Virus record (IMG/VR): IMGVR_UViG_3300035034_001440
Location: 1-35,415 of that record
Reading direction: 5' to 3' (one strand)
DNA: 35,415 bases
From: a virus
Both the position numbers and the translations under genes were made by a program. The notes under the pieces were generated by a model. That model made no database searches and was not told the origin of the DNA. It was given only the letters and a program-made list of their open reading frames with translations. Positions within the stretch are counted from its first letter, which is position 1; every line of letters starts with the position of its first letter. This document shows, one piece after another, positions 4,710-14,065 of the stretch.

Positions 4710-6032
4710 ATGAGAAAAATTATAAAACAAGAGTGGTTACAAGATATTGTAGAGGTTTATAGCGAGAGAATGTTAAATCCAACTATAATAAGGCAAGAAT
4801 GTGCGGATAAATTAAATGAAAAATTTAATTGTAATTTTTCGGAAAGTGCTTGGAGAAAAAGTTATCAAAGTTATAACATGGCAGTTGCATCGTACACAGA
4901 AAAACTTGGAATGGAAAAGGTTTTAACAGAAGAAGAATATGATAAGAAAATTAAGCATATAGCAAAAGCAAGAGCACGTTTAATGTTTGAAAGTAAAGTT
5001 AATCAAGAAACAAGTAAAGTAATTCACAGGGATTTAAGAAAGGCTGCTAGGTTCTCTATTATTGATGATATGTTTATTGAACTGTCAGAATATGAATACC
5101 AAGTAATCAAAAGAAGTTCTGTTGAAATTATTGATAAAGAGGATACAAAACAAATGCCTGTTTATTGTATGAGTGACCTACACTATGGGTGGGAATCAAA
5201 TAAAGTATCACATAATATTTATAATCCAGAAGTATCAAAACAAAGAGTATTTGATTTTGCCGACTATATCATATCTGATGTTAAGAAAAATAAGTACAAA
5301 CAATTTATAATTCTTGATGGTGGAGATATTATTGAGGGTGCTGGTAATCTTAGGGTATCTCAGTTATTAGAAACAAAAATGACTTTAACAGAACAAACTA
5401 TTGGTGCAATTGATTTATTAACAAATTTTTATACATATATAAATAATTCGTTAATTAATCAAACGTTTAATCCAAAAGCAACTGTATATATGTTATCTGC
5501 TGGTAATCACAGTGAGGTAAGAGTTGCAGGAACAAAGAGAAATGAAGTTAAAAATGATAACATGGCAATTTTAATTTGTGATTCTATTGCTAAATCGTTA
5601 AAGGCTATGGGTGAAACAATATATACAACAAGAATTAATAGTGCAATTGATAAATATGATGATGAAATAGTACAAGAGGATTTAATACAAAATTACATTT
5701 ATGCAGACGAGCATATTTTTAATATATTAGGAAATATTTCATATCTTGCACATGGAGACCAGTATAAATTCGGTACAGACATCCATGATAGACTAGCAAA
5801 AAAAGAGAATGTCCTTATTGACTATGCAATAGTTGGTCATTGGCATTCTTACACAGAAAATACTGTTGGAAGTAGAGATAAAAAATCAAAAAGAAAAATT
5901 ACACTACCAAGTTTTTGTGGTGATACACCTTATGGACTCGATTTAGGTCTAAGCTCTGTTCCGGGTGGGTTAAAAATTATATTTGACAGTGTGTACGGTG
6001 CTGTAAGTACAACTTTTATCCCTATAACGTAG
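4710..6032 (+). CDS. Calcineurin-like phosphoesterase with N-terminal helical domain
   Basis: The full set of metallophosphoesterase motifs is present: D156-L-H158, GGD206, GNH267-S-E269, HGD around 348-350 and GHWH 376-379. These residues bind two metal ions in enzymes that cleave phosphate esters, including nucleases of the SbcD and Mre11 type. Residues 1-60 look like a helix-turn-helix-like N-terminal domain, and 80-120 is basic, so DNA is a plausible target. At 440 aa it is longer than a minimal phosphoesterase. AAGGAG precedes the ATG. Its place directly before the terminase genes suggests a role in DNA packaging or end processing; that is inferred. Confidence 0.87.
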   Translation: MRKIIKQEWLQDIVEVYSERMLNPTIIRQECADKLNEKFNCNFSESAWRKSYQSYNMAVASYTEKLGMEKVLTEEEYDKKIKHIAKARARLMFESKVNQETSKVIHRDLRKAARFSIIDDMFIELSEYEYQVIKRSSVEIIDKEDTKQMPVYCMSDLHYGWESNKVSHNIYNPEVSKQRVFDFADYIISDVKKNKYKQFIILDGGDIIEGAGNLRVSQLLETKMTLTEQTIGAIDLLTNFYTYINNSLINQTFNPKATVYMLSAGNHSEVRVAGTKRNEVKNDNMAILICDSIAKSLKAMGETIYTTRINSAIDKYDDEIVQEDLIQNYIYADEHIFNILGNISYLAHGDQYKFGTDIHDRLAKKENVLIDYAIVGHWHSYTENTVGSRDKKSKRKITLPSFCGDTPYGLDLGLSSVPGGLKIIFDSVYGAVSTTFIPIT

Positions 6033-6035
6033 ATA

Positions 6036-6920
6036 ATGCCAGTTGGTGGCAGAAAGTCCAGTAAAACCGTTGAGAGTATTACTTGTGCCCAATGCGAAAT
6101 ATCAAAGGGGTTAAGTAATTATTATACTTATGGTGGGGATTTAAAGGATATAACAAAGTATAGAAAATTTCCAATATGTAAAAAATGTATATTAGATGGT
6201 TTTGATAAAATATATGATAGTAAGTTAAAGAAAAAATATATCTATGATTACTGTGTTGCAATGAATAAACCATTCATTAGTAGTATGTATGATAGAGCAA
6301 TTAATGAGTCTATTGACAAAGATAATTCTAACGCCATAAAAGAATACTTTAGACTTGTTGGTGGTGCTAGTTATAACAAAAAAACATTTATTGATGGTGA
6401 CTTATCATTAACGAGTGGCGGATTCGTAGGAGATGTTAACAGAGATGTAACTGAGGAAGAGTCTGTTAGATGGGATGAATATGAATTTGAAAGTAATGGA
6501 GTATTATTTAGGCATGAAGACATGTTTCAAAATATTAAGAAACATTATGGTATTCAAAATACAATAGAGAATGACGACAATTTAATTGCCTTGGTTGTAT
6601 TAAAAAATAGGCGTTCCGGTCTTGTTCAAAATGGTGATGTAAAGGAAATGAAACCTATACAAGATACTATTAAACAGTTAGAGGCTACACTTGGTATTAC
6701 AAAAATGAAAGACCAAGTTGCTGGTGGAACAAGAACTTATGGTGAATTTATAAAATATCTTGAAGAAAATGACCCTTATATGGAAAAACCATCTGAGTTT
6801 GAGGATATAGATGGGTTTATTACTTCGTCAGAAATAATATTAGCAAGCACAGATGTTGCTTTTGGGAAAAGAGATAAAGAAGAACTAAGAAAAACATTAC
6901 TCGCTAAATACGAGGTTTAA
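6036..6920 (+). CDS. Probable small terminase-like protein with zinc ribbon
   Basis: The 294-aa product starts three bases after the phosphoesterase stop and ends two bases before the large terminase, so translation is probably coupled; no clear ribosome binding site precedes the ATG. The N-terminus has C17-x2-C20 and C48-x2-C51, a zinc ribbon. The middle and C-terminal parts are charged and mainly helical. The small terminase recognises the packaging site and hands DNA to the large subunit; the position fits that role, and zinc-ribbon N-termini occur in proteins at this position in Gram-positive phages. There is no clear sequence signature, so the call rests mostly on context. Confidence 0.6.
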   Translation: MPVGGRKSSKTVESITCAQCEISKGLSNYYTYGGDLKDITKYRKFPICKKCILDGFDKIYDSKLKKKYIYDYCVAMNKPFISSMYDRAINESIDKDNSNAIKEYFRLVGGASYNKKTFIDGDLSLTSGGFVGDVNRDVTEEESVRWDEYEFESNGVLFRHEDMFQNIKKHYGIQNTIENDDNLIALVVLKNRRSGLVQNGDVKEMKPIQDTIKQLEATLGITKMKDQVAGGTRTYGEFIKYLEENDPYMEKPSEFEDIDGFITSSEIILASTDVAFGKRDKEELRKTLLAKYEV

Positions 6921-6922
6921 AA

Positions 6923-8668
6923 ATGATTAAAAACGAGAAAAGAATGAGACAGTGGGTTCATTTTTATCGTAAAAACCCACATAGGTTTGTCAAAGATTAT
7001 TTTGGTGTTAAACTTAAATTCTTTCAAAAAATAATTTTTGTATTAATGCATAAATATCCAAACTTTGCGTTTCTAGCGTGTCGTGGTATATCTAAAACAT
7101 TTACGGTTGGTTTATATGCTATTACAATAGCAACACTATATCCCGGTAGTAAAATAGTTATGACAAGTGGTACAAAGGGACAGGCAAAGAAAATAATAAC
7201 AGAAAAAATTAGAGATGAGTTTAGCAATAACTTTCCAAATATCGCTAATGAAATAAAGCAGATTAAAGAGGGTGACGAACCAAGGGTTATGTTTCATAAT
7301 GGCTCGTCAATTATAGCAATAGCCCCAAATGAGAATGCAAGAAGTTTAAGAGCAACAATGCTTATATATGATGAATCAGTAATGATAAAAAAAGAAGTAA
7401 TAGACAAGGTTTTTGAACCAATGAAAGTTTCTGCTTCAAGAATGGTTGATATGCAGAGTAAAGCGTTAAATGGTGATTATGTTGAAGACTTACCATTAAA
7501 AACTATATATATGACTTCTGGAAAATTAAAGTCAAACTGGAATTGGGCAAGATTTTTAAAAATGTATAAAGAAATGATTAATGGTTTTAAAAACAACGAG
7601 GTTACAACCTCCGCAGTTATGTCATTACCATATCATATAGCATTAATGTACAGATTAACTACCTTTGACCAAATAAAAAAAGCGAAAAGAGATAGTGACC
7701 CCGTTGATTTCTTAATGGAATATGAGGGTGAATTTTTTGGTGAAAGTGGTGATGCATTTTTCAAAATGGCTATGTTTGAAAAGAATAGACTTAACATGAA
7801 ACCATATCAATTAAAATATGAACTTGAAGATAATGTTCATGGTGAAGATGCTTATAAGAAATATTTATTTAACGAAGAAAAGAAAATGCCACTTGTAAAT
7901 GGAGAGGTTAGGTTAATGTCTGTTGATACAGCACCATCTTTAGGTGATGGCTCAGATAATAATATTATAACATTGGCCAGATTAATTCCGAAAGTTGGGT
8001 TTTATGAAAAAAGAATTGTTAATATAAAAAAAATGAATAATGACGTAAGTTCTAATTTAGCACTATATATTAAAAGGTGGTTTTATGGGTTTCAAACAAC
8101 ACAATGTGCATTAGATGTTCAAGGGACATCAATGGCCGTGTTCGAAGAACTCGTTAAGCCAATATATGATGCAGAGTTAAATTTTGAGTATCCAGCATGG
8201 AGAGTAATAGAAGGAAATGCTACTGAAAGTAAACTAATGGAACATGCATCAAGAACTAGGGATTTAAACCCCGATGATGTATTATATGCGGTTAATGCCG
8301 ATGCTCCATTTAATCATATGATTGCAACACAATTTCGTTCTGCATTAAAAGAGGGAGATAGAGTAAGATTCTTATTAGATAGAGAAAACGGTAGGGATGC
8401 ACTTGTCGATATGTATAAAACACTAGACCCAATGCAAGAGGCTGAGTTATTAGAGCCTTATATTGGTACAGATGCAACAATAACAGAGGCCGTATTACTT
8501 GAGGGTGAAAGAACAGAAAGAGGGCTTATTAAATTAAAAACATCAAGTGCATCTTCTAAAAAAGATAGATACGTTGCACTAGCATATTTACATCATTTGG
8601 CAACACTTTATGATAAAGATATGGAAAATATAGATTATGATGCGGAGTTTTTTTCTAAATGTAATTAA
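6923..8668 (+). CDS. terL: Terminase large subunit
   Basis: This is the packaging motor. The ATPase domain shows a Walker A-like CRGISKT (residues 53-59), a Walker B MLIYDE ending in D150 and E151, and a coupling motif near TSG 198-200. The C-terminal nuclease domain of RNase H fold shows SVDTA with D335 and ALDVQ with D398, with a likely third acidic site near the C-terminus (KDRYVALAY). At 581 aa it has the usual length. It works with the portal to drive DNA into the procapsid and cut concatemers. The start follows the preceding gene by 2 bases, so coupling is likely. Confidence 0.95.
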   Translation: MIKNEKRMRQWVHFYRKNPHRFVKDYFGVKLKFFQKIIFVLMHKYPNFAFLACRGISKTFTVGLYAITIATLYPGSKIVMTSGTKGQAKKIITEKIRDEFSNNFPNIANEIKQIKEGDEPRVMFHNGSSIIAIAPNENARSLRATMLIYDESVMIKKEVIDKVFEPMKVSASRMVDMQSKALNGDYVEDLPLKTIYMTSGKLKSNWNWARFLKMYKEMINGFKNNEVTTSAVMSLPYHIALMYRLTTFDQIKKAKRDSDPVDFLMEYEGEFFGESGDAFFKMAMFEKNRLNMKPYQLKYELEDNVHGEDAYKKYLFNEEKKMPLVNGEVRLMSVDTAPSLGDGSDNNIITLARLIPKVGFYEKRIVNIKKMNNDVSSNLALYIKRWFYGFQTTQCALDVQGTSMAVFEELVKPIYDAELNFEYPAWRVIEGNATESKLMEHASRTRDLNPDDVLYAVNADAPFNHMIATQFRSALKEGDRVRFLLDRENGRDALVDMYKTLDPMQEAELLEPYIGTDATITEAVLLEGERTERGLIKLKTSSASSKKDRYVALAYLHHLATLYDKDMENIDYDAEFFSKCN

Positions 8669-8670
8669 AA

Positions 8671-10275
8671 ATGGAGGTGATTAAGATAGACGATAATAAA
8701 ATTTCTTTTTTTCAAAGAATAAATCCATTTTATGGTAATAATGATAAAAGTAAAATATTAAATAAATCACCTGTAGAAATAAATAAATTTGTACCAGATG
8801 ATAATGTATTAACAAATGGTTTTGGGTATTTGAATACTGCTCCAATTGTTTACAATTATAATGGAGAAGACTACTTCAATTATACTTCTTTAGTAGGTTA
8901 TTTAAATAATCCGGGTTCAAATAGTTATGGTGTCTGTGTACTTGCAGAAAAGGTGTTTAATATAATGGGATTTTATTCAGGGGAAATAAATAGAATGGCC
9001 TCTGGGATTGGCAAGGTTCCAATTATTAACATAACAGATAAAAATAAAATGATAGATGGAATTAAATTAAAAGATGATTTTTATAAATTTAATGAAGATG
9101 TTGTTTTAAGTTCTGTTGAATATGATATGTTAGTTTTATCACAAAAATTTGGTGTATATTTCGGATATCTTGACTATAAAACAAGGGGTTCAAATAAAAA
9201 GAGGATTTTTAATCTTCCTGCTAAGTATATGAAGATAATTGGTACAGATGGTAAAACACCACTTGTTGCTATTAATTTATATAACGTTGTCACAAAGGAA
9301 AAGATTAATTTATTTCCACCAACAATTAGAAGTCAAATAAATAAAAAAATTAAGGGTTTAAAACCAAAAAGCACTGACTATATAGATGGTGATGAATCTG
9401 CTAGCAGTGAAGAATATTTTTATCTTAAGGATAGGTACTTAAGAATTGATAAAAGTAGGACTATTACAGTTATTAATGGTGATGCTAAATCGTCTTCTTG
9501 GGGTCAAATACAATTAATAAAAGCAATAAAACAAATATATACGGATATGAATATTCAAAATAAAATTAAAGATTCTATTTCTGCTGGTGATAAAAATATA
9601 CTTGTTAATATTTTGCCGGGTAATAACCAGCAATCACCTACATCAAGAACAAAAACAAACTCTCTTGGTAGTAAAGGTGCCGATGCACAACATGAGAATG
9701 TTAAAAGTGCAGCAACAACAACAATAAGAGTTGCGTCTCTAACCGTTGCCCCGGGTAGTAAAGTTGAATTAATAAATATAAAAGATATGTTTGCCAATTA
9801 TGATAGTGCAGATGCGTTTTATAGAATAGCGTTTAATGCCGGGATACCAATAACAATGTTAAATGGTAAAGCAGAGGGTATGGCTATTGCTAATTACAGT
9901 AAAAATGCGTTTAGTGTTATCCATGAGAATTTAGTTAAATTTGGTAATGAAATAACAAAAGTATTTACAAGTTATTCAAATGAAGAAGAAAGACTTGTCA
10001 AATTATCATACGTAAAGACAAATGATTATATAGTTAAGGATAATGCATCAATTGCATCTAAGTTATTTATTGAGGCTGGTGGTAGTTATTCAAGATATAT
10101 AGCATCTACTGGTCAGAATCCTTATGATTATATTATGACAATGGATGAGGAAAGAGAACTTGGTTTTGATGATAAATATTTCCCTCATTTAACAGCAAAT
10201 AACATATCAAAAGATGACAATGTCTCTGGGAGAACTGGTGAGTCAGAAAAGAATGTTGGTGATGAAGATGTATAA
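8671..10275 (+). CDS. Portal protein
   Basis: A 534-aa protein directly after the large terminase and before the protease-scaffold gene, the standard place and size for the dodecameric ring through which DNA enters the head. The segment around NAGIPITMLNGKAEG (about residue 390) resembles the conserved portal stretch before the channel helix. The start is unusual: GGAGGTGATT, a near-perfect ribosome binding site, overlaps the ATG at 8671, so that ATG has no site of its own. Either it is used by coupling to terL, or initiation occurs at ATT 8680 or ATA 8686. The N-terminus is otherwise unaffected. Confidence 0.85.
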   Translation: MEVIKIDDNKISFFQRINPFYGNNDKSKILNKSPVEINKFVPDDNVLTNGFGYLNTAPIVYNYNGEDYFNYTSLVGYLNNPGSNSYGVCVLAEKVFNIMGFYSGEINRMASGIGKVPIINITDKNKMIDGIKLKDDFYKFNEDVVLSSVEYDMLVLSQKFGVYFGYLDYKTRGSNKKRIFNLPAKYMKIIGTDGKTPLVAINLYNVVTKEKINLFPPTIRSQINKKIKGLKPKSTDYIDGDESASSEEYFYLKDRYLRIDKSRTITVINGDAKSSSWGQIQLIKAIKQIYTDMNIQNKIKDSISAGDKNILVNILPGNNQQSPTSRTKTNSLGSKGADAQHENVKSAATTTIRVASLTVAPGSKVELINIKDMFANYDSADAFYRIAFNAGIPITMLNGKAEGMAIANYSKNAFSVIHENLVKFGNEITKVFTSYSNEEERLVKLSYVKTNDYIVKDNASIASKLFIEAGGSYSRYIASTGQNPYDYIMTMDEERELGFDDKYFPHLTANNISKDDNVSGRTGESEKNVGDEDV

Positions 10276-10304
10276 TCAACATTATCAAAGGGATGGTGAT
10301 TTAA

Positions 10305-11837
10305 TTGTTTAAAGGAGTATCTAAAACAAACAGTGGTGAACTCCTCATTATTAATAGTAATTTATGGGATTTGCAAAACGAAATTAACTCTGTTAAAGAC
10401 AAAGCACAACTGCTTGATATGTCTTTGATTTATAATTATAAGGTCAGCAAGGATGATATAGCAAATAACGATGTGATGTTTGTCCATCATTTTGCAGACA
10501 GTGGTCATGTTAGTAAAAGTGCAATTATTCAAGTAAAGGAAAAAATAGAAAAAATACTTGGTAATGAAAAAACTGATTTTGACACATTTGATAATCAAAG
10601 TAAGGCTGGATTTATTAAACAGTTGGTACAGAGTTTGCCTCACATTAATAGACACCTAAAGGATATTGGTCTTAATGAAATAGAATTGAGCAAAGAAATG
10701 TTTTCTAAAACTAATGCTGAAAATGTTTTAGTCAATAGAAATATGAATGGGTTAATTCTTAACGTTAATGAAAAAATAGCGAATCGCATGTCATTTGAGT
10801 ATGTGGCTCATGTAATACATGAGGATAAAATGGACAGCAATAAGAATGGTGTTAATTGGCAAGAAGAATATGTCTTAAAGAATATTGATAGTGCAGTAAA
10901 TATGCCTATCAAGTATGAACCTGATTACGATGGTGTACCAATTGGTCACGGATATTTTACCGAAGATATTGATGGTAATCTTGTTTCTTATTGGTCTGAG
11001 ATTGCTGGTATGGTAACAGCAGTTAGAATTGACTACATACCAGATACTGGAAAGAGAGGGCTGATTTGCAGTGCATATATTGACACTATTATGCATTCTG
11101 ATTTAGCAAAATGGATTAAAGGAAGATTTTTGGATGGTAAACCTATAGATACTAGTGTCGAAATATGTGGTAAAAAAGATAGTGACAATAATCAACTACC
11201 AATAGTTTATGAAGGTGTTAATAAAACACCAAAGGTTCCTGTTGATTTTGATTATATAGGTAGTTCTATATTAGGTGTTGAACCTGCTGATGATTATGCA
11301 AGATTTATAGATATAAACAGTAAGGGTGAACTAGTCACTATTAATAAAAAAGAGGAGGAAAAGAGATTGAAATTAGAAGAACAAGTTGAAAAATTAACTG
11401 AAGATTTAAGATTACAGTCAATAGAATTAGATGAAAGTAAAAATGCAAATTCTTTACTTAATGCTAATATCGAAGAACTTAATGTTAATATCACAGAACT
11501 TAATTCTAGTGCTACAAAAAGCGCTGAAGAGTTAGAAACTTTAAGAACTTTTAAAGAAGAAAAAGAAAAAGAAATTATAGTAAATACATTTAAAAATAGT
11601 CTTAACGATTATGATAAGAGTGTTGTAGAGGTATTTAAAGCAGAGATTGAGGCTTTTGAAGCAGACCCTTTAAATTATGATTTAAGTTCTTTAAAAATGT
11701 CTATTCTTGAAAAGGAATTAGTATTTACAAAAGAAGAAAAAGAAAAAATTATAAAAAATAGTAAAGAAAAAGAAGATGAGTTTACTTTTGTTGATGAAAA
11801 CAACGAAGATGAAAAGACTTATAACTTCGAAGAATAA
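10305..11837 (+). CDS. Prohead protease-scaffold fusion
   Basis: The start is a TTG with GGATGGTGAT just upstream. The 510-aa product has an unassigned N-terminus (1-140), a middle region (about 150-335) with features of phage capsid maturation proteases such as DYDGVPIGHG (208-215) and SSILGVEPADD (320-330), and a C-terminal coiled coil (about 345-415) followed by a very acidic, lysine-rich tail to residue 510. Fusion of protease and scaffold is known in several phages. The catalytic residues cannot be fixed by eye. AGAGGAGG at 11351-11358 and an in-frame TTG at 11367 could start a separate 156-aa scaffold. The gene precedes decoration and major capsid genes, as expected. Confidence 0.75.
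   Translation: MFKGVSKTNSGELLIINSNLWDLQNEINSVKDKAQLLDMSLIYNYKVSKDDIANNDVMFVHHFADSGHVSKSAIIQVKEKIEKILGNEKTDFDTFDNQSKAGFIKQLVQSLPHINRHLKDIGLNEIELSKEMFSKTNAENVLVNRNMNGLILNVNEKIANRMSFEYVAHVIHEDKMDSNKNGVNWQEEYVLKNIDSAVNMPIKYEPDYDGVPIGHGYFTEDIDGNLVSYWSEIAGMVTAVRIDYIPDTGKRGLICSAYIDTIMHSDLAKWIKGRFLDGKPIDTSVEICGKKDSDNNQLPIVYEGVNKTPKVPVDFDYIGSSILGVEPADDYARFIDINSKGELVTINKKEEEKRLKLEEQVEKLTEDLRLQSIELDESKNANSLLNANIEELNVNITELNSSATKSAEELETLRTFKEEKEKEIIVNTFKNSLNDYDKSVVEVFKAEIEAFEADPLNYDLSSLKMSILEKELVFTKEEKEKIIKNSKEKEDEFTFVDENNEDEKTYNFEE
11367..11837 (+). CDS. Possible nested scaffold protein from internal start
   Basis: Within the protease-scaffold gene, AGAGGAGG (11351-11358) lies 8 bases before an in-frame TTG (codon 355), exactly where the protease-like part ends and the coiled coil begins. 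Initiation here would make a 156-aa acidic coiled-coil protein identical to the C-terminus of the full product, like the lambda C/Nu3 arrangement. The purine-rich stretch also encodes Lys-Glu residues, so the apparent binding site could be a by-product of codon content. Confidence 0.45.
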   Translation: MKLEEQVEKLTEDLRLQSIELDESKNANSLLNANIEELNVNITELNSSATKSAEELETLRTFKEEKEKEIIVNTFKNSLNDYDKSVVEVFKAEIEAFEADPLNYDLSSLKMSILEKELVFTKEEKEKIIKNSKEKEDEFTFVDENNEDEKTYNFEE

Positions 11838-11852
11838 TAGGAGGAATAATAT

Positions 11853-12362
11853 ATGTTTGAAAGATTTTATGTAAACGGAAGTGTTAATAAAAATTCTCTA
11901 CCATTAACTGGTATTGTTGCAACAGGCGAAGAATTACATCAAGGTGATGTTGTAGATTTTGACCCAGTTACACTTGAAATTGAGTATGGTGCTGATATTG
12001 ATGCAGTTAAAGTAGCAAGATATGTAATTAGTGAAGCAGATGATGGTAAATATCAAGACGATTCATATGTCGAAGCATTATATACGTTCACAGCGGGAAA
12101 ACATGTCAGAATTTTTGATATGAAATCATTAGAAGGTCATGATGCCATTACAATTTCTAGTGATGCAGTAACAGGAACAATCGTTGCTGGTAGCGTTTTA
12201 GTTCCAGTATTTGATGGTGGATGGGCTTTGGAAACAGTTGTCACAGGATATGCATTTTATTTAAAAGTAAACAAAGTTGTAGAGTATGAAAGAGGTAATT
12301 CATACATTTGCGAACTTGTAGCAGCGTACATTTGCGAACCTGTAGTAGAAGAGGGGGTATAA
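11853..12362 (+). CDS. Probable capsid decoration protein
   Basis: A 169-aa beta-rich protein with AGGAGG 8 bases before its ATG, placed between the protease-scaffold and major capsid genes, where head-stabilising proteins are usually found. Segments such as LHQGDVVDFDP and AGSVLVPVFDGG fit the beta-tulip style of such proteins. The last 30 codons contain a 24-base tandem duplication, giving YICELVAA and YICEPVVE. Decoration proteins cover the outside of expanded capsids. Sequence similarity is not clear enough to name a family. Confidence 0.65.
   Translation: MFERFYVNGSVNKNSLPLTGIVATGEELHQGDVVDFDPVTLEIEYGADIDAVKVARYVISEADDGKYQDDSYVEALYTFTAGKHVRIFDMKSLEGHDAITISSDAVTGTIVAGSVLVPVFDGGWALETVVTGYAFYLKVNKVVEYERGNSYICELVAAYICEPVVEEGV
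12302..12349 (+). repeat. 24-bp tandem duplication in decoration gene
   Basis: TACATTTGCGAACYTGTAGYAG occurs twice with a period of 24 bases (12302-12325 and 12326-12349), differing at a few positions. It duplicates eight residues in frame near the protein's C-terminus. Confidence 0.8.
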
Positions 12363-12366
12363 TTAT

Positions 12367-13467
12367 ATGGCTAATAAAATGGAATTAAATAACTTTAGAC
12401 AAACAAGAATAAATACTAGTAAACCAATTGGGACAAAAACTTTAGAATCTGTTAAGTATTTCTTAAATGGTAGAACTGGTGAAATTGCACAAAAAGGTGA
12501 AGAAAATATTAAACATGCGGCTGAACTTTTAGTTAACAATGCTAAAGGAACTCCTGAGCATACAAAAGGGTTAATGCTTGTTAATGAAGCATTTGAAGTT
12601 ACAATCCCTTCAAAAGTTACAAAAGATTTAACTAGTGTATTAAGCGTTTTTGCAGAAGTTCATAACTTAAAACTTAATGACTCAGCAAAAGTTTCTATGT
12701 GGGAAAGTGAACGTCAAGGCGGAATTACTAAAGTTGCAAAAGGTACTCCTGCACCTAAACGTAAAAAAACAAAACGTAGTGTTCCTGTAGCAAAAGAAAG
12801 TTATACAGGTATGGGTTCAATGGATTATAGAGATTTACTTGATGACCCATCTGGTGAATATGGAAGTTTAATCGGTGAAGTTACTATTGATGTAAGAAAC
12901 TCATTAGTTCAAATGGCCGAAGAATCTTTATATACTGGATTAGAAACAGCGGCATCAAACGCCAAAATTGGTGCTTTATATTATGAAGCAGCAGGAATCT
13001 TACAAACATCTATTGATACTTGTATTGGTGAAGTTCGTACTGGCGGTAGAAGTGTTTCAATGTTTGGTGATTATAGAGTAGTTTCTCAAATTACACCATG
13101 GGTTGGTAACGGTGTAAGTGCAGCAGATGAAGTATTGAAACAAATTGATGATTTAGGTTATGTTACAAATTATAACGGTGCAAAAGTTATGGCTGTTGAT
13201 AATTTCTATGATTATAGTAAATCAGAAGCGATTGGTGCAATGAAAGTTTGGGCTAAACAATTGTCTAAAGCAAATGTTTATGTTAAAGGTAGTGGAGAAA
13301 TGGTAGACCCTAACCACGTATTCTTATATGGTGGAGTTACTACTATGACTGGTGAAGATGTAGAGTCTGGTGAGTATGCATTCCGTGTTGACCAAATGGC
13401 CGCTTCATACTTTGTACCTGAAAGAGCAAGTCATGTTGCAATTGTAAGCGATACTGATTTCCAATAA
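12367..13467 (+). CDS. Major capsid protein
   Basis: A 366-aa protein in the canonical place after the scaffold and decoration genes, with a strong GGGGG-type site 7-8 bases before the ATG. It has a charged N-terminal region, a basic segment (about 125-141), and a C-terminal half with the alternating helices and strands expected of HK97-fold capsids. The gene is followed by a strong hairpin (13479-13514), as is the major tail gene, in line with high expression. I assign the family by position, length and composition rather than by a diagnostic motif. Confidence 0.85.
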   Translation: MANKMELNNFRQTRINTSKPIGTKTLESVKYFLNGRTGEIAQKGEENIKHAAELLVNNAKGTPEHTKGLMLVNEAFEVTIPSKVTKDLTSVLSVFAEVHNLKLNDSAKVSMWESERQGGITKVAKGTPAPKRKKTKRSVPVAKESYTGMGSMDYRDLLDDPSGEYGSLIGEVTIDVRNSLVQMAEESLYTGLETAASNAKIGALYYEAAGILQTSIDTCIGEVRTGGRSVSMFGDYRVVSQITPWVGNGVSAADEVLKQIDDLGYVTNYNGAKVMAVDNFYDYSKSEAIGAMKVWAKQLSKANVYVKGSGEMVDPNHVFLYGGVTTMTGEDVESGEYAFRVDQMAASYFVPERASHVAIVSDTDFQ

Positions 13468-13478
13468 GATATAAAAAA

Positions 13479-13514
13479 TTTTGGTGCTAACATTTAATTG
13501 TGTTGGCACCAAAA
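13479..13514. terminator. Hairpin after the major capsid gene
   Basis: TTTTGGTGCTAACA (13479-13492) pairs with TGTTGGCACCAAAA (13501-13514), 14 steps with one T-G pair and an 8-base loop. No T-run follows on the plus strand, so it is probably a partial terminator or an mRNA-stabilising end, separating abundant capsid mRNA from the connector genes. Confidence 0.55.
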
Positions 13515-13561
13515 AATATATTAACAAATAAAAGGAGTAAGGAAAATTGGAGGTAACAAAA

Positions 13562-14065
13562 ATGAGAACATTAAACGAAAGATATAATGATATAGTGGTT
13601 ATTAAGAATGTAAGTGAAGTTCAACAAGTTATAGCGACGAAGGATGCACCAAGGGGTCTTATAATTCAGGCTGGTCAAACAGCAAGGGTTTCTGTTATCG
13701 ATTTTAGAACTAGTTTAAATAATAATAAGTTTATATACGGTGTTGACAGTATTGGTACGTTTGCAGTGTTGGAAATATTAGATGATGAGTTAAAATATTT
13801 ATTAGGTTTTGAAAATTATGATTTGAAGGAAGATGGTAGCCTTGGTAAGTGTAAAAACAAACAAATTTTACTATCTAAAGACATATTTGTAAAGATGGCT
13901 AGTTCTTCTAGTAAAGATTTTAAAGACATGTTGTCTAACTTGGGCGGACTAACAAATGGTTCTAAGATGATGATTGCTAAAATTTTGAAAGATGAAGTTG
14001 ATAAATCACTAAGTAGTCTTTCCGTTTCAAAATTAGAAAAAATTAATAAGGCTTTATCTGAGTAA
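13562..14065 (+). CDS. Hypothetical head-region protein, 167 aa
   Basis: I place the start at ATG 13562 (MRTLNERYND): GGAGG lies 8 bases upstream, while an in-frame TTG at 13547 overlaps that site. The N-terminal half is beta-rich (VIIKNVSEVQQV-like strands, then GLIIQAGQTARVSV); the C-terminal half is helical with many Lys and Ser. The position between the major capsid gene and the first connector is often held by small capsid-associated or adaptor proteins. No family recognised. Confidence 0.7.
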   Translation: MRTLNERYNDIVVIKNVSEVQQVIATKDAPRGLIIQAGQTARVSVIDFRTSLNNNKFIYGVDSIGTFAVLEILDDELKYLLGFENYDLKEDGSLGKCKNKQILLSKDIFVKMASSSSKDFKDMLSNLGGLTNGSKMMIAKILKDEVDKSLSSLSVSKLEKINKALSE

